The notes below the pieces were generated by a model. That model was not told the DNA's origin and did not search any database. It saw only the letters and a list, made by a program, of their open reading frames with translations. DNA of 64,000 bases from a virus: the IMG/VR virus record IMGVR_UViG_3300042261_001186, positions 62,001 to 126,000 of that record; one strand, written 5' to 3'. Positions 1 to 8,009 of this stretch are shown one piece after another. Numbering within the stretch: position 1 is the first letter of the stretch; each line of letters begins with the position of its first letter. The position numbers were made by a program, and so were the translations under genes.

Positions 1-123
1 TTTTATTAAATCAATAATATATTGTGTCATTGTAGTATAATTATCTTTTGATTTTTTAGAAATGTAATCATACAATTCTTTATGTATCCGAAAATTGAAT
101 AATATTTTTTTATCTTTTAACAT
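1..123 (-). CDS. Ribbon-helix-helix-like DNA-binding protein (partial)
   Basis: The gene starts with ATG at 123 and runs off the left edge, so only 41 residues are visible. A short basic N-terminus leads into a strand-like LFNFRI, then a helix and a second helix beginning near TTMTQYI. This order fits Arc/CopG ribbon-helix-helix regulators, which pair the strand across a dimer to touch DNA. It lies just downstream of the late sigma gene on the same strand, with a terminator between them. The missing C-terminus leaves the call tentative; any small strand-helix-helix protein could look like this. Confidence 0.45.
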   Translation of the reverse strand, partial: MLKDKKILFNFRIHKELYDYISKKSKDNYTTMTQYIIDLIK

Positions 124-169
124 TTTTCTTTATATTGTCTTTACATTATATATTAAATAAAAAAGGTCA

Positions 170-204
170 AAAATTTCTATTTTGAAATAAATGACCTTTA
201 TTTT
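170..204 (-). terminator. Intrinsic terminator after the sigma gene
   Basis: AAAGGTCA near 172-179 pairs with TGACCTTT at 192-199. On the minus strand the hairpin is followed by a run of T. It would end the transcript of the gp55-like gene. Confidence 0.6.
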
Positions 205-579
205 TCAGTAATTGTGGAAGCCTTCACCATCATTCGATGAATCAAGACTCACTATTACAACTTTTTCTTGGTTAGCTTTCTTTTGATTGATTTCATTATA
301 TCCAGCTGCCATACCTCTTTTAAATACTTCTGAAAAATAAGGTAATGCTAATCTGTATTTTTTCTCATTAAAATTGTACCATTTTTGGAACATGTAAAGG
401 AGTCCAGTTTGAAGACAATCATTTTTGTCATCTGCTGTTTTGTACATATTGTTCTTTTTTCTGATCATGTTTTCACCTATTAAGACAAGCATTCTTTCTG
501 CTTTTTTGGTCAAGGTTCCTTTACCTTTGGATAAAACAATTTCATAAAATAAATCGTCGTCGTTTAAATAATTGGCCAT
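205..579 (-). CDS. T4 gp55-like late-promoter sigma factor
   Basis: This 124-residue protein follows the layout of T4 gp55, the small sigma factor that lets host RNA polymerase read late promoters with only a -10 box. It opens with YLNDDDLFYEIV (gp55 has YVNNKELLQAII), has a middle helix LVLIGENMIRKK, and then W-Y-N-F-N-E-K-K-Y followed by A-L-P-Y-F-S-E-V-F-K-R-G and a basic helix ending NQKKANQEK, matching the NF-DETKY...AYITQACFNAF...KKERK block of gp55. It is shorter than T4 gp55 (about 185) and lacks most of the C-terminal tail that binds the sliding clamp. The repeated TTTAATATATA boxes in the window are plausible targets. Recognition is by eye. Confidence 0.6.
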   Translation of the reverse strand: MANYLNDDDLFYEIVLSKGKGTLTKKAERMLVLIGENMIRKKNNMYKTADDKNDCLQTGLLYMFQKWYNFNEKKYRLALPYFSEVFKRGMAAGYNEINQKKANQEKVVIVSLDSSNDGEGFHNY

Positions 580-613
580 TTCTTAAAAAATTTTTTTTTT
601 TAATTTTTTTAAT

Positions 614-735
614 TAAATTTGTAACTTGGGGAGAAAATGCTCGAAATGCTTGTAGATGCTAGAATCTTCTTGAAATGGCCTTTATTGCTGTAGTTTGTAT
701 TTAATCCTTATAGATAGTGGTCAATGAAAAGTTTA
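614..735 (+). other. Possible small transcript with an 18-codon ORF
   Basis: TAAATTTG at 614-621 fits the Bacteroidetes -7 box TAnnTTTG, but no clear -33 TTTG is seen. Downstream, GGGGAG (628-633) precedes an ATG at 637 that opens 18 codons (MLEMLVDARI...) to a TAG at 691-693. The stretch ends at the hairpin terminator at 735-771. It could be a small RNA, a leader peptide, or nothing; no family is recognised. Confidence 0.25.
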
Positions 736-771
736 AAAAAAAATCCCATATAACCTATATGGGATTTTTTC
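735..771. terminator. Bidirectional terminator
   Basis: AAATCCCATAT (741-751) pairs perfectly with ATATGGGATTT (757-767) around a 5-base loop, with A-runs before and T-runs after. It would end transcripts from both sides, including the gene at 786-1082. Confidence 0.8.
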
Positions 772-785
772 AATTTTACAAATTA

Positions 786-1082
786 TTAAAATCTGATAGA
801 ATCATCTCTGGTATATACACCATCAACATAAAAAAATATTTTTCTTAATTCATCAACATTATATATGTTTTCTATAATAATCAAAACATCTTCTTTAGTT
901 GGAAGATGGTAATTATTTCTATCGTAAAAATAATATAAAATATCATTTAATTTTCCACGATCATCTTTATATAATTGTTTGATTTTATTGGATATTTCAG
1001 TTTTATATTTTTCTATACTCCAATTTAAAGGTTGATTACCAAAAAGTTCATTAAAGTCATTAAATTCAAATAATCTTTTCAT
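786..1082 (-). CDS. Unknown small protein
   Basis: No family is recognised for these 98 residues. The N-terminus MKRLFEFNDFNELFG resembles the F-x-x-F-x-E head-peptide pattern common in this window. The rest is predicted helical and mildly charged (KEDVLIIIENIYNVDELRKIFF), ending DGVYTRDDSIRF. It follows the 429-residue gene on the same strand after 15 bases, so the two are probably cotranscribed. Confidence 0.7.
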   Translation of the reverse strand: MKRLFEFNDFNELFGNQPLNWSIEKYKTEISNKIKQLYKDDRGKLNDILYYFYDRNNYHLPTKEDVLIIIENIYNVDELRKIFFYVDGVYTRDDSIRF

Positions 1083-1097
1083 ATTTCTTATTTTTTT

Positions 1098-2387
1098 TTA
1101 GTTAATCATCGCTTTTTTATATTGTGTTTTTTGATCTCTAGTCTTATTCAATTCTTGATATAAAACATGTCTGTGTGTCAAAAGATTGTCGAAAGACAAT
1201 TTCAAATCTTCATTTCTTTCAATCAATGCTTGATGATTTTTCATTTCATCAATTGCTTCATTAACATCTTTAATGTCAAGTTCAATAGATTTTTCTCTAT
1301 CTTCCAAAGTTTTGATTTGTTTCATTTCTTTTGAAAGTTTGTTTTCATAGAAATGTGTTAAATCATAATCCAAATCTTTCTTAACATCATTGATAAGTTC
1401 GTTAACAGATTCATATTGATAGAATGAACTACCTGTACGAATATCTCTGCTATACAAACACATTTTGTTCTTGTAATTGAAAGCGTAAGATTCCAAATAA
1501 GGATTCAAAATGTTTGTGATTTTCAAAGCTATATCTAATTCAACTAAATTGTTGAGGTTTTCTTTAATTGTATTAAGCAATAAGAAATAATCTCTCTTCA
1601 AGTAAGGAATAATTGGTGAATTGAAAATATTTTCAAGTGATGTTTCAGCATCCAATTTTTCTTCATTAATGAACAAAGATTTATCACTTTTTGTTGAAAG
1701 ACTTAACATAACATTTTCATCAATTTTGAAAGAAATTTTGTTATCTTCAATTGTTGACAATTTCATACATTGTTCCAAAATTCTGATTTCTTTGATTTTA
1801 TCTTCATCTTTGATGTAATCTTCAGCCAAAACTTGTTTAACTTCATTTTCATCGATTAAGAACCATCTATCTGCCAAGTAAGCCATATAACCATCACCAA
1901 CTTTTTCAACTATGGTATAAACTTTTTCACCTTTACCAGAGTTTGACATATTTTGTCTTTCCAATGGGGATCTAGTTAAATTAAAAACAAATTTCTTAAT
2001 TTCAGGAACCCAATCATACATACGGAGTTCATTAAGAATAGATTCCATTCTAGCATCATCATTATCTTTATTGATGATTTCTAAAATTGTGTGTAATGGT
2101 TGTCTGTACAACATACCTTGGTTACCACGTTCTACCCTTTTGTAGAGGTCTTTCAATTCATACACTAAAGGATATGATTTCATTTCAGAATCTAATGATT
2201 CCAAAAATCTTTTAACATCAGTATCATATGTGTACTTGATGAGTTTTTCATTAACAGCTTTGACCAATTCTTTTTCAGAATAATTATCACAATTGACAAT
2301 GAATCCTTCTACCAAACTTGAAATATCAGTTTGATCGAAAGTCAATCTGTTCTTGAAATTGAATAATTCTAATTTAAAGTTTTTCAT
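1098..2387 (-). CDS. Unknown 429-residue protein with coiled-coil C-terminus
   Basis: No family is recognised. The body is mixed alpha/beta, with a strand-rich centre near residues 155-185 (KVYTIVEKVGDGYMAYLADRW). From about residue 345 it turns into long charged helices with heptad-like spacing (KTLEDREKSIELDIKDVNEAIDEM is the centre of this stretch, given here only as a landmark), typical of a coiled coil. There is no signal peptide or membrane segment. A virion or scaffold role would fit its size and neighbours but is not shown. Confidence 0.75.
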   Translation of the reverse strand: MKNFKLELFNFKNRLTFDQTDISSLVEGFIVNCDNYSEKELVKAVNEKLIKYTYDTDVKRFLESLDSEMKSYPLVYELKDLYKRVERGNQGMLYRQPLHTILEIINKDNDDARMESILNELRMYDWVPEIKKFVFNLTRSPLERQNMSNSGKGEKVYTIVEKVGDGYMAYLADRWFLIDENEVKQVLAEDYIKDEDKIKEIRILEQCMKLSTIEDNKISFKIDENVMLSLSTKSDKSLFINEEKLDAETSLENIFNSPIIPYLKRDYFLLLNTIKENLNNLVELDIALKITNILNPYLESYAFNYKNKMCLYSRDIRTGSSFYQYESVNELINDVKKDLDYDLTHFYENKLSKEMKQIKTLEDREKSIELDIKDVNEAIDEMKNHQALIERNEDLKLSFDNLLTHRHVLYQELNKTRDQKTQYKKAMIN

Positions 2388-2404
2388 ATTATTTTTCTTT
2401 TTTT

Positions 2405-2565
2405 TTATTTTATTTTAATCTTTAAGTATTTAATCAATTCATTGTTTTTCCAAAAAGTATATGCATATTCACATGATTTTTTCAATTCGTTTATTGTTAT
2501 TTTAGCTTCATCATTATTCCATTCTTCATTAATTAATGGACTTTAAAATTTTTTAAATGTTTCAT
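2405..2565 (-). pseudogene. Small head-peptide gene with a frameshift
   Basis: The start MKHLKNF is followed after ten codons by a stop in frame. The +1 frame instead stays open for about 45 codons (SPLINEEWNNDEAKI... to KYLKIKIK) and ends just before the next gene. Joining the two at the A5-T4-A3 run near 2545-2555 gives a 53-residue protein with a head-peptide-like start and an INEEWNND segment. The break is either real decay or a single-base error in a homopolymer. Confidence 0.5.
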
Positions 2566-2571
2566 AATGAT

Positions 2572-2736
2572 TTATTTTTTTTTCATATTATTCAAAAAAG
2601 CAGTGTAAGCAATTTTTAGACTTCCAACAGAAACATTATCTATATTTTCTAAGATATATTTCTTATACATTTCCCTAGCCTTTTCAACTTCTTCTTGGTA
2701 TTTTGATGCTTCATTAAATTTTTTTAAATGGTTCAT
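2572..2736 (-). CDS. Short head-peptide protein
   Basis: This 54-residue gene opens MNHLKKFNEASKY, the [L]KxFNE|A pattern that resembles the T4 capsid-targeting peptide and its cut site. The rest is one long charged helix plus a hydrophobic one (VSVGSLKIAYTAFLNN). It sits between two broken genes with the same type of start, forming a tandem trio. Function unknown; possibly packed in the head. Confidence 0.6.
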   Translation of the reverse strand: MNHLKKFNEASKYQEEVEKAREMYKKYILENIDNVSVGSLKIAYTAFLNNMKKK

Positions 2737-2753
2737 AGTTTGTTGTATTTAAT

Positions 2754-2902
2754 TTAATCTTCTTCTTCAAAATCTTCTGGAAATCTTTTTTCCAATATTG
2801 ATCTTAGAAACATTATTTCTTTTTTCAATTCAAGAATAACATCCTATCCAAGGCTGGATTATTGATATTTTCATTAAGACTCAATTTTTTTACGTGTTTC
2901 AT
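2754..2902 (-). pseudogene. Small head-peptide gene with a frameshift
   Basis: The start MKHVKKLSLNENINN reads to a TGA after 25 codons. The reading continues in another frame as VILELKKEIMFLRSILE then KRFPEDFEEED-stop. The shift falls near GGATAGGATG (about 2840-2850). The joined product would be about 48 residues with a head-peptide-like start and an acidic tail. Decay or sequence error cannot be told apart here. Confidence 0.5.
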
Positions 2903-2974
2903 AATTTTATTTATTTTTTTTTGTATGTTTTACATTTTGAAAAAAATAGACATAATACAGTAATATATATTAAC

Positions 2975-3011
2975 CAAAAAAACCCATTTTTTTCTAAAAT
3001 AGGTTTTTTAA
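2975..3011. terminator. Hairpin terminator
   Basis: AAAACC-CATTTT and AAAAT-AGGTTTT flank a short loop and are bordered by A- and T-runs, so the hairpin can end transcripts on either strand. It separates the 3029-3265 gene from the small genes to its left. Confidence 0.6.
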
Positions 3012-3028
3012 GTTCAAATAAATATTTT

Positions 3029-3265
3029 TTAATTCATATAATCATCGATTTCTGATATAGAAATTTCTTCAACATAATCATATTTGGATCTAAGGTCATC
3101 CATTATGTCGTCGATGTCCAATTTGTTATCATAATAATAATCTATGTCGACAGGTTCTTTACCTGTATACAATTCCACTCGCCAATCAAAATCATTGACA
3201 GCTTTGATGACGCATTTCTCTCCCTGTTCCTCAAGGAAAATGTAATAGATGTCTTTAGAACTCAT
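3029..3265 (-). CDS. Unknown acidic protein
   Basis: This 78-residue protein is strongly acidic from residue 38 on (VDIDYYYDNKLDIDDIMDDL). The first part reads as two or three strands (DIYYIFLEEQGEKCVIKAV). No family is recognised. A TATATA box lies about 30 bases upstream of the start (TATATTC near 3290). Confidence 0.65.
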   Translation of the reverse strand: MSSKDIYYIFLEEQGEKCVIKAVNDFDWRVELYTGKEPVDIDYYYDNKLDIDDIMDDLRSKYDYVEEISISEIDDYMN

Positions 3266-3309
3266 GAATATAGGATTTTTTTTTCACCTATATATTCTAA
3301 TTCTTATGT

Positions 3310-3573
3310 CTATTTTGAAAAAACTAACTTAGGGGCTAAGTAGCAAAAGGTAATAACATAATTTTCTTGATCGTTTTTAACACTATATTGGTTAAATTTA
3401 AAATTCTTCCAACATTCAGTACTATTTAAATATCTTATGATATTCATAATAATTCTTGTATTTGGATTTTCTTTGTAATGAATTTTTAGAATTTTACCAT
3501 ATTGGTCATGTTCCGTCTTGATTATGTTATCTGAAATACCTTTGAATTTAGGCAATCCACATTCACAATCCAT
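3310..3573 (-). CDS. Unknown small protein with N-terminal CxC
   Basis: The 87-residue product begins MDCECGLPKF, followed by mixed strands and a helix (NTRIIMNIIRYL), and ends CYLAPKLVFSK. Two close Cys could bind a metal or form a disulfide, but no second pair is close by, so this is weak. It is transcribed with the 3029 and 3627 genes. Confidence 0.6.
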   Translation of the reverse strand: MDCECGLPKFKGISDNIIKTEHDQYGKILKIHYKENPNTRIIMNIIRYLNSTECWKNFKFNQYSVKNDQENYVITFCYLAPKLVFSK

Positions 3574-3626
3574 AAAATGAATTTATTTTTATTTAATAAA
3601 ATTTAGGTAATAATTTAACAATTTGT

Positions 3627-4577
3627 TTAATCTAATTTTTGATATGCTCCACCTGTTGAATTCAAGTGTAATCTTGGATTCCCAGGTATATAATTTCCAG
3701 CATTGCTTCCTAATCGTCCTGTAGTTGGTGTGTAGTAACTAAAAGTATCCAATGAAGGGTATTGTTTGTACATTACAGGTTTTAAGACCGTTGTAACAGA
3801 ACTATAAACAACTTTACCATCATCAACATATGTAGCATCATTCATAACTTGTTTATTCTTATATAACCATTTATGTTGTATAGCATAATCGATAAAAAGT
3901 TTTTTATCTGCATCATTTACCGTATAAATTCTATCCATATAACTTCTACCTGTAGGTTTTCTCAAGTTATGCCAAACCAATGCTCTACCTTTTATTTTTG
4001 TTCCATCATCATTTAATAAAACTAAAAGATTACATACTTCTGGATTTTTACAATAAATATCAAAATAAGGTTGAGCTTTAGCACCTTTCATACAAGAATT
4101 GTTTATGTCACCAGATGATTGGGTTGTATAATGAGAATCTAAATACCAATATCTAATTTCTTCACCAGAAACTAATTTTAAATTTGAGAATGTTTTACTC
4201 ATTTCACCTTTAAAATCATTAACAAATATTTCTATATCTTTTTGTTGGTATTTATCTGGACAAAGTTTATTAACTAATCTACCAACACCAGTTTCTTGTC
4301 TCATTCTTGAAGTAAAATTATCATTGCCTTGTCTGCCTAAAACATCATCTGCATCAGTAGTTATTTTACCAGCTGGCATAAAAGAAATTTTATCTATTTT
4401 ATCTTTAGTATCAAAACAATCTAAATATGATATATCAAATGGTTTACCTTCAAGTGCTAATATTTCATCAGAAATATTAAGATTTAAACTTTTTAAAACC
4501 TTTTTTAATTTAGGTGAAATTATCAAAGGTGCCTCTGCCGCTTCAAATAAAAATTTGTTATAACTATTTATTTTCAT
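3627..4577 (-). CDS. SCMR-family protein, copy 1
   Basis: This is one of six related proteins of about 290-355 residues in the window. The shared order is: head-peptide-like N-terminus (SYNKFLFEA|A), a helical first third, then W-Y-L-D-S, S-C-M-K-G, F-D-I-Y-x-K-N-P, a strand LLVLLNDDG, G-R-A-L-V-W, M-D-R-I-Y, a helix ending H-K-W-L-Y-K, and Y-P-S-L-D-T ... Y-Y-T-P-T-T-G-R-L-G. The strand/G-R-A-x-V-W/D-R-I-Y/helix order is loosely like a GNAT fold, but no acetyl-CoA loop is evident. Function unknown; packaging with the virion is inferred from the N-terminus. Confidence 0.7.
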   Translation of the reverse strand: MKINSYNKFLFEAAEAPLIISPKLKKVLKSLNLNISDEILALEGKPFDISYLDCFDTKDKIDKISFMPAGKITTDADDVLGRQGNDNFTSRMRQETGVGRLVNKLCPDKYQQKDIEIFVNDFKGEMSKTFSNLKLVSGEEIRYWYLDSHYTTQSSGDINNSCMKGAKAQPYFDIYCKNPEVCNLLVLLNDDGTKIKGRALVWHNLRKPTGRSYMDRIYTVNDADKKLFIDYAIQHKWLYKNKQVMNDATYVDDGKVVYSSVTTVLKPVMYKQYPSLDTFSYYTPTTGRLGSNAGNYIPGNPRLHLNSTGGAYQKLD

Positions 4578-4595
4578 TTCATCTTTATTTGTTTT

Positions 4596-4820
4596 TTATT
4601 GCCATTCGATATTTTTGTCTTTATATATTTCTAGTTTTTGTAGTTCTTCAATTATTTTATTTGTGGCATCCCTTATAGATCCTGATAACATATGGGCATT
4701 ACCATCCTCATCTGCATAAACATCAACATATGACAATATTATGTCATATATTTTAAGTCGTAAGTCATGTTCAGGAAAATCCCAATATGGTTCCAATTGT
4801 TCATTAAATTTGTCTATCAT
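4596..4820 (-). CDS. Small acidic protein with IEW tail
   Basis: The 74-residue, mostly helical, acidic protein ends YKDKNIEWQ, one of the [K/D]-x-[D/N]-I-E-W tails found throughout the window. Unlike most of them it is not overlapped by the next start: the 3627-4577 gene begins 18 bases later. Its own ATG overlaps the stop of the 4817-5878 gene by 4 bases (ATGA), so it is translationally coupled to that SCMR paralogue. Confidence 0.7.
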   Translation of the reverse strand: MIDKFNEQLEPYWDFPEHDLRLKIYDIILSYVDVYADEDGNAHMLSGSIRDATNKIIEELQKLEIYKDKNIEWQ

Positions 4821-5878
4821 TTGTTTGTACTTAATCTTTTAAATCCTCCTCCAATTTTTTGCAATTGTAGTCTTTCAAGGGGTTCACCTGTTTTTGGATT
4901 TAATGTTGGTTTACCTCTTGAAGATGATAATCTACCTGTATATGGTGTGTAATAACAAAGAGTATCCAAATAAGGATATTTAGGATATTCTCCAGCGTGT
5001 TTCAATCTGGTTGTTATTGGTTTATCCATTATGACATCTTTAAACCAAAAAGTTGTACAATCTTTTGTTTGATGTGTTTTACAGAACCAGTTTTTTTCTT
5101 TTGCATAATTAATGAAAATATTGACATCAGATTCTTTTGTATAGTAAATTCTATCCAAGAATGTTCCCTTTGTTGGGTTTTCTGGTTTATCAACTACATA
5201 AACATCCATCCAAACTAAAGCTCTACCAACTAATAAATTATCTTTATTTAACATAACAAGCATTTTAACATTATCTGGGTTATTTACATATATGTCAAAA
5301 AAATCTTGTTTTTCAGGTTGTTTCATACATGATTTCATAAGGACTGTTCTTATGTCAGCTTGACCTTCTGGTGGAGCATCTATAACACCTGGATTAGGAT
5401 TAAAATAACTTTTTATATGATAATATTTCCTTATATCTTCACCATCCACCAAAACCATCCTATAGTTTCCTTGATCCAATGCTCCTTTGAAACTATTTCC
5501 AAATTTTTCAAGTTCACTTGTTCCAGCATAATGAGGTAATGTTCTAGCTACAAATCCACCTATTTTAATAGGTTGTCTACCATATTCACCCCAAGCTGGA
5601 CTATCTGGACCAGGACTTACCAAATCTTTTTCACTAAGTCCTACAATTCTATTTAATCTATTAGCTGGTAAGTATGATAGAACATCTACATCTTTTGTTA
5701 AATCAATGTATGAAAATGCAAATTTATCATCTTCACTTTCAGTTAAACTTAGTAATTCTCTTGATATTGGTGAATTTATAGATTTCAAAATTTGAGTCAA
5801 TTTAGGAGAAAAAAACATTTTCACTTCTTTGACGTTTATTTCGTTTTCAAATAAATAATCCTTATAATTTCTAACCAC
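4817..5878 (-). CDS. SCMR-family protein, copy 2
   Basis: This 353-residue paralogue opens MVRNYKDYLFENE. It carries G-E-D-I-R-K-Y-Y, K-S-C-M-K, F-F-D-I-Y-V-N-N-P, a strand MLVMLNKDN, G-R-A-L-V-W, L-D-R-I-Y, a helix, N-W-F-C-K, Y-P-Y-L-D-T and Y-Y-T-P-Y-T-G-R-L-S-S. Compared with copy 1 it has a longer middle between the Y-Y and S-C-M motifs (a Pro-rich VIDAPPEGQ loop). Function unknown. Confidence 0.7.
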   Translation of the reverse strand: MVRNYKDYLFENEINVKEVKMFFSPKLTQILKSINSPISRELLSLTESEDDKFAFSYIDLTKDVDVLSYLPANRLNRIVGLSEKDLVSPGPDSPAWGEYGRQPIKIGGFVARTLPHYAGTSELEKFGNSFKGALDQGNYRMVLVDGEDIRKYYHIKSYFNPNPGVIDAPPEGQADIRTVLMKSCMKQPEKQDFFDIYVNNPDNVKMLVMLNKDNLLVGRALVWMDVYVVDKPENPTKGTFLDRIYYTKESDVNIFINYAKEKNWFCKTHQTKDCTTFWFKDVIMDKPITTRLKHAGEYPKYPYLDTLCYYTPYTGRLSSSRGKPTLNPKTGEPLERLQLQKIGGGFKRLSTNK

Positions 5879-5894
5879 AATTAATAATTATTTT

Positions 5895-6935
5895 TTAGTC
5901 TACTCTTCCATAACTACCATCAGTAGCTTCTAATTTCAATCTTCTTTTCCCAGGAACTGGATTACCAGCATCAGAACCAAGTCTTCCTGTGTCTGGATTG
6001 TAATATTTCATTGTATCCATATAAGGATATCTATTGTATTCTCTAGGTGTTAGAGCTATAGCCATAGATTTTTTGACAACTTGTCCATCTTCTACATATC
6101 CTGGGTCTCTAGCACTTTGTTGATATTTATACAACCAACCTCTTTCCATAGCATATTTCTTGAATAATTCTTCATCAGATTGTTTGATTACATATATTCT
6201 ATCCATGAAAGTTTTGTCTGTTGGTTTTCTTAATCCTATCCAAACAAGAGCTCTTCCTAAGAGTTTTCCATTATTATCTAATAAAACTAATAAATTACAT
6301 TTATCAGGATTTCTAACATATATGTCAAAAAATGGTTGACAATGTGGATGCCTCATACATGAACCACCTAAACCACCACCAGCATTACCTTGTACAGCAT
6401 AACTATTTTCAAGGTAGTATTTTCTAATGTCTTCACCTTTTACTAATTTAAAATTATCAAAAATGAACAATGCTGCAATTTCAGCTTGATAAGCGTTTCC
6501 GAATTTCTGTATTGCCATATCAGTGAAATCATCAAATAATTTAGTAACAAGTTTGTTAACAGCAAATGTTTGTCTACCACTGGCTTTCCAAACTGGTGAA
6601 TCATCAGTTGGTTTTACATTAGCTTCTTCTTGAGTTTGAAAATTCATATTTCTCCAAGCTCTAGCTGCAGGCATAAAAGAAATTTCAGTGCCTTTATTTC
6701 CATCTACAATATCCAAATAAGTAAAATCAAATAATTCATCATCTGATTTAGACAATTGTATAATCCTATTTATGACGGTTTTTGTTTGAAAATCACCTGT
6801 TTTCAACATTTTTGCGAAAATACCTAACAACCTAGATGAAATAAATAATTTCATCAATTTTTTTTCACCTTTTACAAAAGCAGGTTTACCTGACATATCT
6901 GGCTCTAAATCTTCTTTTATATAATTTTTTCTCAT
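5895..6935 (-). CDS. SCMR-family protein, copy 3
   Basis: The 346-residue copy has the clearest family motifs: G-E-D-I-R-K-Y-Y, a Gly-rich turn G-G-G-L-G-G-S-C-M-R, F-F-D-I-Y-V-R-N-P-D-K-C, strand LLVLLDNNGK, L-G-R-A-L-V-W, F-M-D-R-I-Y, R-G-W-L-Y-K and Y-P-Y-M-D-T-M-K-Y-Y. It starts MRKNYIKEDLEPDM, a weaker head-peptide match than its sisters. Spacing to both neighbours is under 30 bases, so copies 1-4 look like one transcript made by tandem duplication. Confidence 0.7.
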   Translation of the reverse strand: MRKNYIKEDLEPDMSGKPAFVKGEKKLMKLFISSRLLGIFAKMLKTGDFQTKTVINRIIQLSKSDDELFDFTYLDIVDGNKGTEISFMPAARAWRNMNFQTQEEANVKPTDDSPVWKASGRQTFAVNKLVTKLFDDFTDMAIQKFGNAYQAEIAALFIFDNFKLVKGEDIRKYYLENSYAVQGNAGGGLGGSCMRHPHCQPFFDIYVRNPDKCNLLVLLDNNGKLLGRALVWIGLRKPTDKTFMDRIYVIKQSDEELFKKYAMERGWLYKYQQSARDPGYVEDGQVVKKSMAIALTPREYNRYPYMDTMKYYNPDTGRLGSDAGNPVPGKRRLKLEATDGSYGRVD

Positions 6936-6960
6936 TTTTTATATATGTTAATTTTTATTT

Positions 6961-7938
6961 TTAATCAATATTTCCATGTCCACCATCTTGATGCCTCAAA
7001 TTATATCTTCTAAATGTCCTTGAAGGGTTGTTTGGGTCCCTTGCTGGATTTCCTGCAGTTGATGATAATCTACCAGTTGCTGGAGTATAATATTGCATTG
7101 TGTCCATATAAGGATATAATGCATGATCAACAGGTTTTACTCTAGTTGTCACAGATGTTGTTTTTCTTTGTCCGTTTAACATAAATGAATCACTTTCTTT
7201 ATATAACCAACCGTTTTCAATAGCATATTTTTTAAATAATGGTGGTATAACAGATTGTTTTCCAGATGCTGGATAAACTCTATCCATTAACCAATAAGGT
7301 TCTTTATCTTCTTTTGTATCACCACTAGGTTTTATTAAATTATTCCAAACTAAACATCTACCATAAGCTCTATCTCCACTTTCATCTAAATATACTAAAA
7401 GTCCGCATTTTTCTGGGTTTTTTGTATAAATATCAAAGAATTTTTGACATTTGTCATATCTCATACATGAACCCATTTCACCATTATATTTTTTCTCATG
7501 ATACCAAATTCTAACATCATCACCTCTCATTAATTGGAATCTTTCATCTCCCTTATCATCTAATTGTGGACGATATCTATCATAGAAAGCATCAATGTCA
7601 ACATTTGTAAATTTACCAGGAAATAATTTATTAATCATTTTTCCCCAGTTTCCACTATTTCTAAGTGATGTAGTCCAATATTCAGCAGGTGTACATCTTT
7701 TAGATCTATCTGTTGATAATGCTGATACACTTTTGCTGTCATCTTTTACAATATCTAACCAAGAAACATCACTCAAACTTTCACCTTCTGATTTCAGTAA
7801 TTCTTTCGCAACTGATGTTGTATCTATTTTTTTGAGAATAGTTTTTAATTTTGGCGAAAAAACAAGAGGACTTGTTTCTCTAACAATTTCTCCCTCATTT
7901 AAGAAACTATCAAAACCTATAATATAGTCTTTTTTCAT
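6961..7938 (-). CDS. SCMR-family protein, copy 4
   Basis: This 325-residue paralogue begins MKKDYIIGFDSFLNEGEIV, with FxxFLNE|G matching the presumed prohead-protease site. Family motifs follow: G-D-D-V-R-I-W-Y, G-S-C-M-R, F-F-D-I-Y-T-K-N-P, G-R-C-L-V-W (Cys replacing Ala), M-D-R-V-Y, N-G-W-L-Y-K, Y-P-Y-M-D-T-M-Q-Y-Y and G-R-L-S-S. Upstream lies a TATAATATATA box about 27 bases from the ATG. It is the first gene of the four-copy run in transcription order. Confidence 0.7.
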   Translation of the reverse strand: MKKDYIIGFDSFLNEGEIVRETSPLVFSPKLKTILKKIDTTSVAKELLKSEGESLSDVSWLDIVKDDSKSVSALSTDRSKRCTPAEYWTTSLRNSGNWGKMINKLFPGKFTNVDIDAFYDRYRPQLDDKGDERFQLMRGDDVRIWYHEKKYNGEMGSCMRYDKCQKFFDIYTKNPEKCGLLVYLDESGDRAYGRCLVWNNLIKPSGDTKEDKEPYWLMDRVYPASGKQSVIPPLFKKYAIENGWLYKESDSFMLNGQRKTTSVTTRVKPVDHALYPYMDTMQYYTPATGRLSSTAGNPARDPNNPSRTFRRYNLRHQDGGHGNID

Positions 7939-8009
7939 AAAATGCTAATTTAGTTTTTTTTATTTATATATTATATTTTTTTTTTCATTTTTTTACTTTT
8001 ATATTGCTT

